64,000 nucleotides of DNA from Zygnema cylindricum (GCA_037447655.1 JBBHKE010000916.1:32151-96150); one strand, 5' to 3'; shown: positions 1-12,247, counted from the stretch's first letter. Numbers and translations are program-made. Notes: generated by a model from the sequence alone, not told the origin.

Positions 1-2015
1 GCTATTTGGTCGCTACTCTAAACTGATTATTTTGTTTTCTACTGTCTCTCTAAAAAAGCTGAGTCTAATGTCCATGTGTTTGGCTTTCAAATTATGTTTA
101 GGATTGGCAGAAATAGCGACCGCTGCCTGATTATCACAAAAAATAAATTGCACACCACTCTTAAGGTGACCAAGCTCACCAAGCAAAGACTTGACCCACA
201 TCAACTCTTTTACAGCAGAGCAAGAGCCCATATACTCAGCCTCCATGGTGGACTAAGCAATAATATTTTGCTGTTTGCTACTCCAACAGCAAGCCCTATC
301 ACCCACATATAATACATATGTAGAAGTGCATCTCCACATTGGAGCATCAGTATAACTGGCATCACTCCAAGTAGTGATGTTAGTATTCTCCCCATCCAAA
401 TTCAACCATAGATCCCTAGTTTGTATCAAATATCTAAGGACTCTTTTAGCTGCCTACCAATCCTTCTTAGTGGGAGCATTTAAACTTCTACTCAGCACTC
501 CTACAGCTGCAGCTAAATGCGGCCGTGTATAATTCATAAAATAGATTAGGCTTCCCACTACTTGCCTGTAAGGAATAGTCTGCATGAAATTTGTGTTCTT
601 CAGATTTTAATTCCTTGTCTAAGACTATGACTCCTTCTTCCTCACTCCCCTCACTTCCCTTCTTTAGCTCCATTGGAGTTGTACAACTATTAGCTTTATC
701 CATTTGAAAATTTTCCAGCATGTTCTCTATTGCTTCCTTTGTAGTCAATCTTATAATCTTTCTTTCTCGATCTCTTTCTACTTGAATTCCCAAAATATGT
801 TTTGTTTCCTCTATATCCTTCATTTCAAATCTCCCCTTAAGATTGGTTTTCAATTTATTAATTTTTTCCATTGATTTACTTAAAAGAAGTATATCATCAA
901 TATAAATTACAATAAATATAACACCTTCCTCATCTTCAAAAACATAGATTGAGTGATTTGAGCTGATCTGAATATAACCCTGACCGATAAGAAACTCATC
1001 AAGATTTTTATTCCACTGTCGAGGCGCTTGTTTCAAACCGTAAAGAGATTTGATCAGCCGGCATACCTTACTCTCCTCTGCTTCCTCCACAAATCCTTTG
1101 GGTTGTCGCATGAAGATCTCCTCTTCCAATTCTCCATGCAAAAAAGCTGTCTTGATGTCCATCTGGTGCACCTCCATGTCTTCCGCTGCTGCCAGACTAA
1201 GAAGTATGCGGACAAAGGGAAATTTGAGGATTAGGGCAAAGGTTTTCTTCTAGTTGATTCCTTCTTTCTGTATAAATTCTTTTGCCACTTATCGGGCTTT
1301 GTAACGCTAAATGGTGTTATCCGGGTTCAGTTTTAATTTGAAAACCCACTTACAACCGATTGGTTTTTGGTTAGGTGGACAGTCCACCAGCTCGCAAGTA
1401 TCCGCTGCAATAATTGAGGCCATCTCCTCATTGATGGTTTTCTTCCACCGGTTCCTTTCTGGACAAGTCATCACCTCTCCATAAGTTTGAGGGTCATATT
1501 GATGAGATAGTTTTGTTACCTTGTTATTAACCTGTTTTTCTTGCAATCTTTTGCTACTTCTCCTTCCCCCCTCAAAATTTGTGGCCGAAATATATGGTTC
1601 TCGTGGGCTTTTTCAAACAATCTCGGCTTCTCCCCTATACCTTGATTCCGAATCAATTTCGACCGCGTCTTCTGCTTCGGGTAGAGTTGTCATTGGAGTT
1701 TTCGCAACCGCGTCCTTTTCGGTCTGATTTGTACCTGCAAGATGTCAACTTCTCTAAAACCTGGATAGTTAGGAAGCTCAAAGTCATCGGAATTTTCTGA
1801 CTCAAATCTGATTTTTACAAACTTTTTATACTTAAAGGGATCCACAGACTTTCTTTCATCCATAACTACTAGATGCTTTACTAAGATTATATCTTCCCTT
1901 TCTAGATCGTAAACTTTATATCTTTTAACATCCTCATCATATCCTATAAGTATCTAGGTTTTCCTTTAGGATCTAGCTTCCAATTAGACCGATCTGTATC
2001 TAGACTGAATACTTG

Positions 2016-2525
2016 TGTAAAAGGGTTACAGAATTGGGTACTTAGTGGCTGGGGCTAGGCTGCTATAGTTGCGATTTCAAAGCAGCGCAGCTACGATTCC
2101 ATACCAGCGTAGCATAGCAACTTAGTAGCGCAGCAGCGGAGCATAGCAACTTAGTAGCGCAGCAGCGCAGGATAGCAACTCAGTAGCGCAGCAGCGCAGC
2201 ATAGCAACGCCGCAGAATGTAGATGGAACTGTATAGTTCTAGAAGGAAGTTTTGGATAGATCTCGGTTGGCCGCGAAGGTCCACGTGTACAGCTGTATAG
2301 TACTAGGTTGACTAGCAGTAAGCTAGTTTAAATAGGCGAGTAGACCTAGTGAATGGGACACCTGAAGTAGACCTACACAGCTAGCGCAACCTTGTACTCT
2401 CTCTCAAGTAATAAAGCTCAACCTTGTCTGTGAGTTCTGTGTATTCCTGCTGTTGCTACGGGAAGATCCTTGGTGTTTTCCACTGTGCACTGTAACGTGT
2501 TGTGGTGTATCGTGCCTCTTTTACA
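2016..2525 (+). mobile_element. Solo LTR of an unrelated retrotransposon, inserted in Copia copy 1
   Basis: A 510-bp segment absent from the homologous site in copy 3. It starts TGTAAAAG and ends CTTTTACA, an 8-bp terminal inverted repeat with TG...CA ends, and is flanked by the perfect 5-bp duplication ACTTG (2011-2015 and 2526-2530). A polyadenylation-like AATAAAG near 2412 and a TATA-like TTTAAATA near 2330 place its transcription on the plus strand. It has no internal region, so it is an LTR left by recombination between the two LTRs of a full element. Confidence 0.9.
2112..2209 (+). repeat. 29-bp minisatellite inside the solo LTR
   Basis: Three copies of a 29-bp unit starting GCATAGCAACTTAGTAGCGC (2112-2140, 2141-2169, 2170-2198, with few substitutions), then a partial fourth copy to 2209. 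Confidence 0.85.
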
Positions 2526-4743
2526 ACTTGACAGCCGAAAACCTTTAAGTGAGATATGTCTGTTTTTCGGCCGGTCCATCTCTCATAAGGTGTTTGATCT
2601 TTTATAGCTGAGGTAAGAACTCTATTTTTGAGGTAATTAGCATAGTTCATTGCTTTTGCCCAAAACCTTTTCCCTATCTTCTTATCCGACAACATACTTC
2701 TAGCACTATCACTTAGTGTCTTATTGAATCGTTAACCTTCCCCATTTTGTTCCGGGTTTTCTAGAACTGTCTTTTGGTATTGAACTCCATCTTTCCTCAT
2801 AAAATCCTCAAACTGGTTAGAAGTATACTCTCCACCATTGTCACTCCATACTCTCTTGATTGAAGTTTCATGGAGGATATCGCTCCATGCTTTATATTGT
2901 CTAAAATAATCCTAAGCTTTTGACTTGTTTTTCAAAAAATACACTTGGAATAACGAGACCAATCATCAGTGATAGTCATCATAAATCTCTTCCCCTCTGG
3001 TGAGGGCACTTTGGCTGGTCCCCAAATATCTGTGTGTACCAAATCTCTAATTTTTTTTCCCTTATAGGTGGCTCTTTTGGGAAAGGATAATCTGTGTGCT
3101 TTACCTTGAGCACATCCACTACAATCATTTAGATTCTCACTCTCACTGAACTGAATCCCTTCCACTACTCCCATCTTTTTCATCTCTCTTAGCTTATCTA
3201 GATTCACATGCCCAAGCCTCTTATGCCACATTGTAATATCATGAACACCAGCAATATAAAGTTTCTTCTTTTCATTGTTTAAAATCAGCCTAAACATCCC
3301 TTGGCTACCTTTTTCAGCAGTGAAATAAATTTCCTCCTCAAAACTAATTGTAAAGACTCCTTTCCTAATGCTATATCAAAACCCTTATCATCTAATATAG
3401 ACGTAGAGATGAGGTTTTTTTTCAGCTCCGGAATAAACAATACATCGGAGAATGTAACTATAGATGTCTTTCCTTCTACTAACACTTTCAGACCTACCGA
3501 TCCTACAATAGTAGTAGTGACTATCCTCCCATACCTGTACTCTATCTCTACGGTAGGAATCTTTGTTATCTCAGTGAACAGGTGTTTATCCTTACACATG
3601 TGCATGGAGGCACCTGAATCTACAATCCAGCCTGCTTCACCTTTCAATCCATCGAAAGCACATTTCTGCTTTCGTGGAATTTCTACCTTGTTTGTCGCTT
3701 CCAACTCCTCATCCAATAGGAGTTCATCGTCCTCATCTTCAGATTCCACCTCATGTACGTGTGTCACAAGAGCCTTTTTCTTTCCTCTCGGGGTTCCACC
3801 GGTCTACTTCTCCTTAAACCGAAGCTTGGTTAGCTTAGTGCACTCCTCCATATAGTTCTGTGGTTTCTTACAGAATTAACATAAACCCTTGGAAACCCTT
3901 GGTCCAAGCTCGTCAGTCTGATTTTGCTGCCCCCCCCCTCGGTAATTTCCGACCTTTCTCCGCGAATCCTTGTTCCTCTAATCACTCCTAGCTGCTAAGG
4001 CTTGCCCACTCTTTCCTCCCCTTCGGATCTCAATCGTATTCTCCTCAACGAGAATCATTCCTACCATTGAGTTCCATATCCACCTTGAGTCCGGCAAGTC
4101 CTGCACACTGTTAATTATATTCTCGAACTCATCGGGTTACTTTATCAGTAGACACTTAACCTCTTCTTTTTCACTAAAATATTTTCCAGCACTCTCTAGC
4201 TCCATGAAAAGTGTAGCAAGTTAATTGCAAAAATCTAACATCTCCCACCCTTTAGAAATATACTCCTTAACCTTCTGATCAGCCAACTGTTGTTGCTGAA
4301 TCGTACCACTTTGGTACATCTCTATGAGAGCCATCCAAAGATCAGATGCCCTTTTTACCTACAAATGAGGACATACAAGTTCTTGAGTAAGATGGCGGAG
4401 GATGAACTGCTTTGCCGACAAATTGTTGAAGTCTAAGGTATCAGTATCATTCTCCTCGTTCCTCGGAAAAGGTGACATGAATGCTCAACCAGTTGCTATT
4501 GGTGTGGTTTTATCCTTCTCCTTTCCTTTGTCCACCACCTCTTCTTCCTTTGTCTCCTCCGTTGAAGATTGATCCGCATCTCTAGTGAATCTGCCTCTTG
4601 TAAACCCTGGAGGTATCCCAAGACTGGATGGACGCCTCACCCGTCCACTCACTATTCCCCAAAACCTTTTCTCAAATAGAGCTCTTGTCATCATACTTTC
4701 TCAATATATCAAGCCAGCTCTATTGAAAATAGGCACCCTTGAT

Positions 4744-4758
4744 GGTGGGCCCATAACT
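4744..4758 (-). other. Primer-binding site of Copia copy 1 (half-tRNA type)
   Basis: Directly after the LTR's CA end the minus strand reads AGTTATGGGCCCACC. Apart from the first base this is complementary to the anticodon arm of plant initiator tRNA-Met (GGUGGGCCCAUAACC), not to its 3' end. Confidence 0.75.
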
Positions 4759-5808
4759 TGTAACTCTGAGACCTCCATAGGACCTGAGAGAAGGCAGCTC
4801 ACATAAAGCCTCTAGGATAACCCTGACCCCTTTGTCTCTCAGCACGAATAACTGCCACCTTGGTAAACAAAAACTCTGACCACCATCACCCTTGTTAAGG
4901 GAAGACTCCCGTGAGTAGATAGCAAAAAGAATCTTTGAATTTGCTCATATGAGCTATAAGTTATGGAGGGTCAAAGTTGACCTTTTGTACAAAAGCTCTC
5001 TGGGAGAGAGGGCCCTATCTACCAAATTTTTCTAAGTCTTATATCTCTCTAAAACTGTATCTACTGACGTACGGCACTAATCATATTACTGTACCGTACA
5101 GAAAGGTACAGTTGCCGGTGTACTTTATGTAGGAACATTGTACGACATGACCAAAATGTCGACACGTGTCTTTTCTGGATTCGTTTTTGAATCCCTGGAG
5201 TTGCCGAAAGCCAATGTCGTGGTGTCACGTTTCATTCGATGTGGCGGTGACCATAAACCGCCGAAATCTTCTTACGCGATCTCGGCATTCTTTCCGGCCG
5301 ACCGATTGAATGCCGATTTCAATCATAGCCGTCATAAATATTTGCGATGTATTTGTTTCGCTATCGAAACAAATGGGTTGTACTTATTTCTTCTTCGTAC
5401 TCGTAATCTGTACTTTTTATAACTGACTCTATGTATCCCGTATATAGTTGCCGTTAAATGAATTAGCCTATATGTTAACATTTATATATTTATTAAACTC
5501 TATATCGTCTACCACTAATCCTCGACTAAATGGATGAGGCTACCGGCTACCGGCGGCATCACCTATTGGTAGGTACCGGGATCAAATCCTCTAGGGGCAA
5601 GCTTTCCTTTTAGTATATCAACTATTTTTGTACCCCGTAAATCTATGGATAGCATAGGCAGCCATGGCATTAGCTTCCTCTCCAACTTCTGAGTGACTGC
5701 AACAAGTGTGAGAGTTGGAGAAAGAAGTTAGAGATTGACTGGCTCGGCTTCTTTTTTTGCACTATATTTTAGACCTAGAAAATACTTAAAGAACCATCAA
5801 TTTCAACA
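4759..5808 (-). repeat. 5' LTR of Copia copy 1
   Basis: About 1.05 kb homologous to both LTRs of copy 3. On the minus strand it begins TGTTGAAATTGATGG and ends ...AGTTACA, giving TG...CA ends. The TATA box seen in copy 3 is altered here (GTACAAAAG near 4987-4995). The flank beyond 5808 is CATCA; the matching target duplication would lie left of the window and cannot be tested. Confidence 0.85.
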
Positions 5809-6893
5809 CATCACTTTTAATAAAGGTATGTACATTTCACTAAATAAAGTATAGAACGCTAAACCATAGTACTAGACTTATAGCCTAGCAAATTGGACTG
5901 TGAAAGTAGTGTAGAGAACAACAAGTGGTGTAGAATACTTTTAGTGTATTTGAACATATTATTTTTATATTATTTTTTTTTCTTTGAAAATAAAAACACA
6001 TTTGAATGTTTTTTTTTCCTATAGTACTTGACTTCATGACATTTTTTTAATGCAGCTTCGAGTGATCGACAAGAGATCTAATTTCAAGTGTTCTATAAAG
6101 TTAAGCTCGAGTGTTTATTGCTATCTTTATAAGGTTGGAAAAAGAAAGCGAGCGAATTAATGGACACACTTAAGAGAAATTAAAGTCATAAATTGAAAAC
6201 AGTTGGGCTAAAAATTGATAATGAAATTCACATCTATTTCATTAGTTGACCACTAATTATCATTAAGAAAAAATCAATCATTTGTTGCAAAAAATAAATA
6301 ACACTACGAGGGTGCGCACAACAGAGAGCGAAATAAGGAGAGGGAGGGAGAAAGAGGGAGAGAAGGAGGGAGGGAAGGAGGGAGGAAGTGAGGGAGCGGT
6401 AGAGTAGGATTTTTCACCATTTTTCGTGCCTTTAAAGCATGTACACATCTGAGAGTTATATTTTAAACCAAAAATGTGTCAATTTCCTCTTGGTGATGAT
6501 TTCAAACAACCGAAATCTAGCATTTATTTGTTTTTTTTTCCTTATTCGATCTTATTCACTTTGGTATAATCTCAAAAAGAATATTTAGGGTTTATCACTA
6601 GGGTTTAATAGTAGGTAGTCGTGAGTAGGCAGACCGAGACTTAGTAATATTTAGGTACCTCTCTCTCTAAGAGAGCTTGTAACTATAAAGGTCATCTTTG
6701 ACCAGCCATAACTTACTGCTCGGGTGAGCAAATTCAGTGATTCTTTTTGCGTTTGACTCAGGGGAGTCTTGTCCTCACAAGGGTGAGAGTGGTCAGAATA
6801 TTTGTGTGCCTGGGCGGCGCTTATTCAGCGGGAAAGTAGAAGGGGCAAATATTATCCTAGAGGCTTTACATAGGCTGCTCATTCTGTGGGTCA

Positions 6894-9634
6894 ATGGAGA
6901 CCACAAAATTTCAGGTTATAGGCCCACCCTCTAGGGTGCCAATATTTGATGGATCAGACTTTCTTTATTGGGAAATGATGATGGAGGGAGAACTATTTGA
7001 GAAGCATCTATGGGGCATAGTGTCTGGACAAATTCGATGCCCACCTCCACCTGGGTTTGGAGGGACACGTTTTTCTGGCACCTCCGCCTCTACAGTTGGT
7101 AGAACAGCTGCCACCATCACCGAGGATGAAGATGAGGAAGAAGAAGAGATTGTCATGGAAGGAGAAAAGGAAGGAGTTGCAACTCAAGTAACACCATTGC
7201 CGAAGGCGATACCGGCAGCAGCACCACCAGCAACAACGACAAGGGTTCAGACCGAAAGATCAGAGTATGAAAAGTGGAACTACAAAGACAAGGTTGCTAA
7301 GCTTTTAATTCTTAAAAGTGTAGCAAAGGGCATTGCTATTCCCCTTATGCATGTCAAATCTTCATCTCAGATTTGGATATCACTAGTTAACAAATATAAG
7401 AGTGGATCATTGCAGCAGCAACAGTTGGCAGAAAATAAGATTGCAGCTTATACTTATAAGGGAGGAAGTATGGATAATTATTGCAATGATTTAGGAGCAT
7501 TGTTTGGAGAGTTAGAGAGTGCAGGTAACTCATGGTCTGAGAGACAAAGAGTGAACACATTAATGATGAAACTACCTGAAGAGTATGAGAATATCATTAA
7601 CCGATTGCAGGACATAGGAGATAGCAATTGGAATTGGGATGACACTGTGGGAATGATTTTAGTGAAAGAAAGTACCATAGAGCTTAGGAGAGGGAGTCTA
7701 AGTGTTCAAGCATTGTCTGCAGGAGCTGATTGGCAGAAGCGTGATGAGGGGAGAGGGAAAGATCCCTATCGAAACTTTGGTGGAAGAGGACAAGGAGGTG
7801 GCAGATTTGATAGACAGGGGAGAGGAACTTCTCGAGGAGGATTATGTCACTTCTGCAAGAAACCGGGACACTATATGGCAAATTGTGTCAGACTTGCAGA
7901 TCTTCGACTGAAAGATGGTCAAGGAACCTCAAAGGACGGAGGAAAGAAAAAGGCTTTCCTGACTCAAGTTCTTGATGAGGAAGTGGAAGAAAAAACTGAA
8001 CCTGAAGAGGAGCTTGAGGAGCTTCTCCTTAATCCGAAAAACACTGAAAAGCATGTCGACATTCCACGGAGACAAAAGTGTGCTTTCGGAGGTAAGAGGG
8101 ATCCACCCGAGGATGGGTGGATCATAGACTCAGGGGCTTCAATGCATATGTGCAAAGATAAGCGGTGGTTCACTAAACTGAGAAAGATCCCAACAGTTGA
8201 GATAGAGTACGGAGATGGTAGAGTAGAAACCACAAGTCTTGTTGGAACTGTTGACTTGAAGGTTCTAGTTGATGGAAAGGCCTCAATTGTAACACTCTCA
8301 GACGTTCTTTACATTCCACAACTTAGAAAGAACCTATTCTCAACAGCTGTCCTAGATGAAAAGGAGTTTGAAACAGGAACTAGGAAAAGAATCTTCACAG
8401 CAAGCTTTGATAATGAGGTTTATTTCATAGCTGAGAAGGGCAGTCAAGGAATGTTCAGAATTGTACTTTGCAATGAAAAGAGTGTTCTCTACTCGTGTGC
8501 AAGTGAGATGATGCTTTGGCATAAAAGGTTGGGGCATGTGCATCTAGATAGATTAAAGAAAATGAAGAAAAAGGGAATAGTGGAGGGTATTACTTTTGAA
8601 GATGATGAGACCTTTGATGATTGTAGTGGATGTGCTCAAGGGAAGATTCATAGACTTCCATTTCCAAAAGCAACCACATTTAGGAGAGAGAATGTATTAG
8701 ATATAGTTCACACTGATGTTTAGGGACCTGCTAGGTATGCTTCACATGGGGGGAAGAGATGGATGTTAACTATCACAGATGATTGGTCTAGATACACGAA
8801 GGTATACTTTCTCAAACATAAGTCAGAGGTATTAAGATGTTTCAAAGAGTATAAAGTATGGAGTGAAAAGCTACATGAAACCTCAATAAAAGAGATAAGA
8901 AGTGATAATGGGAAAGAATACACCTCAAGGGATTTTGAAGAATATCTTAAAGAAGAAGGAATTCATCATGAGAAAACTGTTCCCTATAATCCGGAACAAA
9001 ATGGAGTAGCAGAAAGAGTGAATAGAACTTTAGGAGATATGTCCAGATGTATGTTAAGTGATAAGAGGATAGGGCTGCAGTTTTGGGCTGAGTCTATGAA
9101 CTATGCTAATTTCATCAAAAATAGAGTCCTAACTTCAGCAAATAAGGAGGAAACTCCGTATGAGAGGTGGACAGGAAGAAAGCCTGATTTGTCTAGTTTG
9201 AGAGTGTTCGGAAGTCAAGTCTACAGTTTGGATTCCGATAAGACTAAATGGAAGTTAGAGGGAAGAGGGAAACCAGGATATCTTGTAGGATATGATGAGA
9301 GCACAAAAGGATACCGAGTGTATGACTTGAAAAAGAGAGATATAATTTTGGTAAAACACATAGTGGTGATGAATGAAGAGAAGTCCATTGATCCATTCAA
9401 ATATAATAAGGAAGTCAAAATCAGATTTGAAACGGATCAATTTTCTGACTTTGACTTTGAAAATGAAGAGAAGGAAGAGGGAGAAAAAGAAAAATTTGCA
9501 GATCTACCAAAGGAGAAGGAGGAAAGGACAACATCCGAGGCAACGCCACAATACGAAGTGGAAACCGATGAGGAACTTGATGAGACACCGGAATTGGAAG
9601 ATAGGGAAGCTGAAAATCTCCCAAAACGAAACCC
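6894..9634 (+). pseudogene. Copia copy 2 gag-protease-integrase
   Basis: ATG at 6894 (METTKFQVIGPPSRVPIF), then one frame of about 910 codons broken by a single TAG at 8721, between VHTDV and GPARY. Domains in order: gag/UBN2-like (LLILKSVAKGIA... about residues 120-260), CCHC zinc knuckle CHFCKKPGHYMANC (about 320), protease IIDSGASMHMC (about 410), GAG-pre-integrase MLWHKRLGHVHLDRL (about 540), and integrase with VHTD, IRSDNGKEY and the downstream Glu in NPEQNGVAERVNRT. The acidic linker after integrase runs into a foreign inverted repeat at 9635. It is the best preserved gag-pol reading frame of the three copies, yet it lacks RT and RNase H. The original amino acid at the TAG was probably Trp, since a TGG-to-TAG change is the simplest explanation. 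Confidence 0.9.
6914..6928 (+). other. Primer-binding site of Copia copy 2
   Basis: GGTTATAGGCCCACC directly follows the LTR's terminal CA (6913). It differs by one base from the sequence complementary to the initiator tRNA-Met anticodon arm. It lies inside the gag reading frame, encoding VIGPP. Confidence 0.75.
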
Positions 9635-10988
9635 ACTTAGACGCAAAGTGAAACGAAACCTATTGAAACTGAAAGTACTATAAGTCTCGTACGGAAATAT
9701 TATAACGCACGAAACGAAATAAACTTTTATAATAAAACGAACCGGCGTAAAAATATCATTTAAAATTAAATGAAAAAAATGAGCGTCGTCACGCGCGACG
9801 AAATCGAGCCACGCTATTTACGAATCAACATACTTACAATGACAAGATCGTAGCAGGATCGGCCGTACAAAGGTATTGCCGCTTTGTCCTACACATAAAT
9901 TACTTCCGCGGACGAAAAAATCGCGTCACGCTTCGCGAACCAACATTTCCTCGCAATCGACCAGCGTGCGACTCGAACAAATGAATACCGGTCGGCGCTC
10001 GCACCAAACCGAACCGACACAAAAGTACAGTACCGAACGAAACAAAACATAACTGACGCGAACTGAACAAAAATTTGAATGCACGATTTCGGCCGACGCC
10101 GATTCGCCCAATATCCTAACATTTCGCTGTCAATGTAAGTATGTTGATTCGTAATAGCGTGACGCGATTTTTTCGTCCGCGGAAGTAATTTATGTGTACG
10201 ACAAAGTGGCAATACACCGCGCATCGTTATTAGTGTCAAAGTTTAAATAGTGTGGAAGTAAATATACCGTCATTGGCGCTAATTAAGATTTTTTTTTTTT
10301 TTAAAGGTGTATTCTAATTTCGGCATTTATGCTAATTTGGGAACAGCGAAAATGGAATATTCGCTGTACAATTATATACATTAATATATGTATCCGTACA
10401 AAATATTAAAAATCGTACGCCGTCGTGAAATTTAAATATCCGTAAATGTAAGACTAATTTACGTGTCGGAACAATCCCGTTTTTTTAGCGCACGATCCTA
10501 TGCGTGCGCGTCTGATTTAACTAATTTTTTGTAAAATTTTCACTTGAAAAGGTACATTTATGTACGAATTGACATCGACCGTACACAACACTATTTAGAT
10601 ATTATTGTAATTCGTCCTTTACGCTATTTGGTACGGTACCTTAATTAACGTCAAGGAAAAATTAAAATCATGTATCCTATTTGAGGAAAAAAATCAAAAT
10701 TTTAAGATCCCAAATTAGTGTCGTTGAAACTAATAACGATGCGCGGTGTACCTTTGTACGGCCGATCCTAATACGAAATTGTCAATGTAAGTATGTTGAT
10801 TCGTAAATAGCGTGGCTCGATTTCGTCGCGCGTGACGACGCTCATTTTTTCATTTAATTTTAAATGATATTTTTACGCCGCTCCGTTTTATTATAAAAGT
10901 TTATTTCGTTTCGTGTGTTATAATATTTCCGTACGAGACTTTTAGTACTTTCAGTTTCAATAGATTTCGTTTCACTTTGCGTCTAAGT
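9635..10988. mobile_element. Long terminal-inverted-repeat (foldback-like) element
   Basis: The left arm (9635 to about 9955) is repeated inverted at 10135-10212 plus 10751-10988. The outer ends read ACTTAGACGCAAAGTGAAAC and its complement. Each arm is about 315 bp around a spacer of about 180 bp. The right arm is interrupted by a 534-bp miniature transposon (10215-10748). Without it the right arm reads continuously and matches the left arm. No coding capacity is visible. The left end abuts truncated Copia copy 2, while the right flank is not Copia, so the insertion or a later deletion removed the Copia 3' half. Long arms recall MULE or foldback elements; the class is unproven. Confidence 0.8.
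10215..10748. mobile_element. TA-flanked MITE (CACCGC...family), copy A
   Basis: Ends CACCGCGCATCGTTATTAGT and its inverted complement, flanked by TA on both sides (10213-10214 and 10749-10750), as expected for Tc1/mariner/pogo-type transposition. It is inserted in the right arm of the 9635-10988 inverted repeat. The left arm (GTACAAAGGTATTGCCGC near 9865-9882) shows the empty TA site. Confidence 0.85.
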
Positions 10989-11317
10989 TCAATGTAACAC
11001 TTGTGTAATGTAAGTTGTGTTATGGGCTTTTCATGTGATCTTTTTAGATCGCTACTTTGATCAGCGACCGTTCGATCGTCCAAATTTGACGGTTTAAATA
11101 AAAAATACCTCAAAACTCACAGAAAAATAATTTTTTGACCGAATGTTTTTCAAAATTTACCATGGCGTCTAATTCTATATCGATCGATGTGCAACTCAAC
11201 CCTGTTACTATTTTTGTTCATTTTGCGACCGATACAATATAGGTCTAAAGGTCATATTTAATGTTTTGCGTACAACACGCATATTGTATGGGCCTACTTT
11301 CACCTAGTTTTGAACTA

Positions 11318-12012
11318 TGGTTTCATTAGGCGGTCTTAGTAAACGTCAAAAAATCATTTATTGAAGCCATTGTTCCATTGTGTCTGATCAGTAACCGACA
11401 TTTTATTTGCGTGGCACACTTTCATTGGTTCACGTAATATATGAATACGATTATGGTAATCTTCAAAGAATCTTCGACAACAAATTGTGACCGACGTTTA
11501 TACTAGCGAAGGTAAAAAGTAACTTGTACGACGTATTGAATAAAATCCGTACGGGCGGACAAAACTTAAGATTTGTAAAAGCGCACCAAAATCTTAGAAT
11601 GGCTAGTGGATGGCAACAGAAGCGTGAAACAAATATCCTCCGTCAAAGATTTTATCGTGGCTTTCGGTGGCCTCGCATCCTCGCTGACGGAAGGCACATG
11701 TCATATGCGACGTGTTCCCACCTGGTCGCATGGTCGTCGTGGATATTTGTTCACTTTTCCGCGAGGCATGATGCTATACATTCAGGCGCTTAGAATTGAC
11801 CTACTCCGGGTCACTTGTTGCGAATTGAAAGTGTCAAACGATGGCGTATCAGATTATGCATCCGACGATCCACGTTTACGCCCATAAACGTGGAGAATCA
11901 AATCCCTCATTCAGTAGGCTTGTTTTTCTGGCATTTTTTTTTTGGTACAACACTATACGAAACAGTACGACTTTCAGTAAACAATGACATTTTCCTCCTA
12001 TGGAAGCTTACC
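11318..12012. repeat. Dispersed repeat R1, copy 1
   Basis: About 690 bp with a second copy at about 43080-43782 in the same orientation. Both carry a reading frame of about 93-95 codons that ends at the same TAA, and just there a perfect 10-bp stem with a 6-base loop (TCCACGTTTA / TAAACGTGGA, 11869-11894). Class unknown. An indel near the start of the frame makes the N-termini differ. Confidence 0.7.
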
Positions 12013-12111
12013 CTTAGTCAGGGAACGAAAATCACGTCGTATATGGCGTATCAGACAATTTGTCTTTTTTGCTAATTATATGAAAATATAAGATATTAAA
12101 TTTTAAAAAAA

Positions 12112-12247
12112 TACTATATATCGTGATATATATCGCGAAAATTTATGTTGGTCTTGGTACAATATATCGAGGATTTTGCTCGATCGATATTCGATATATG
12201 GAATATTGAAATTATCGTGATATGAATTTACATGATACCCAACACTA
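12112..12247 (-). mobile_element. Partial hAT-type MITE (CGATATATCG-rich family)
   Basis: Matches, in reverse orientation, the left part of the 42043-42470 element, including the terminal ATACCCAACACTA at 12235-12247. The other terminus is not recognisable, so this is a truncated copy. Confidence 0.65.

Larger units (their letters stand above)
1..4778 (-). pseudogene. Copia copy 1 gag-pol, broken
   Basis: Polyprotein relic in several frames. The gag ATG is at 4778 and reads MEVSELQVMGPPSR. Further down come protease with an intact DSG (IVDSGASMHMC near 3610-3650), the GAG-pre-integrase block (MWHKRLGHVNLDKL, about 3180-3235), integrase pieces (TDDWSRYSK), reverse transcriptase at 488-1177 with both catalytic motifs (MDIKTAFLHG and YIDD), and the start of RNase H (STMEAEYMGSCSAVKELMW) near position 200. 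Stops and frameshifts separate these blocks and a 510-bp solo LTR interrupts integrase, so no functional polyprotein is made. Confidence 0.9.
1..5808 (-). mobile_element. Ty1/copia retrotransposon copy 1, cut by window edge
   Basis: Minus-strand Copia element with its 5' LTR at the high-coordinate end (4759-5808) and gag-pol running down to position 1. The 3' LTR lies outside the window. Order along the minus strand is LTR, primer-binding site, gag, zinc-knuckle region, protease, GAG-pre-integrase, integrase, reverse transcriptase, RNase H, which is the Copia order (integrase before RT). It is closely related to copy 3 at 13306-19785. A solo LTR of another family splits the integrase region (2016-2525). 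Confidence 0.93.
5910..9634 (+). mobile_element. Copia retrotransposon copy 2, 3' truncated
   Basis: Plus-strand member of the same family as copies 1 and 3 but clearly diverged. The 5' LTR ends at 6913 (CA); its left end is not certain, and TGTAGAGAAC at 5910 is the best TG start for a roughly 1-kb LTR. A TATA-like ACTATAAAG is at 6682-6690. The element stops at 9634, where a long inverted-repeat element begins. Reverse transcriptase, RNase H and the 3' LTR are missing. Confidence 0.8.
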
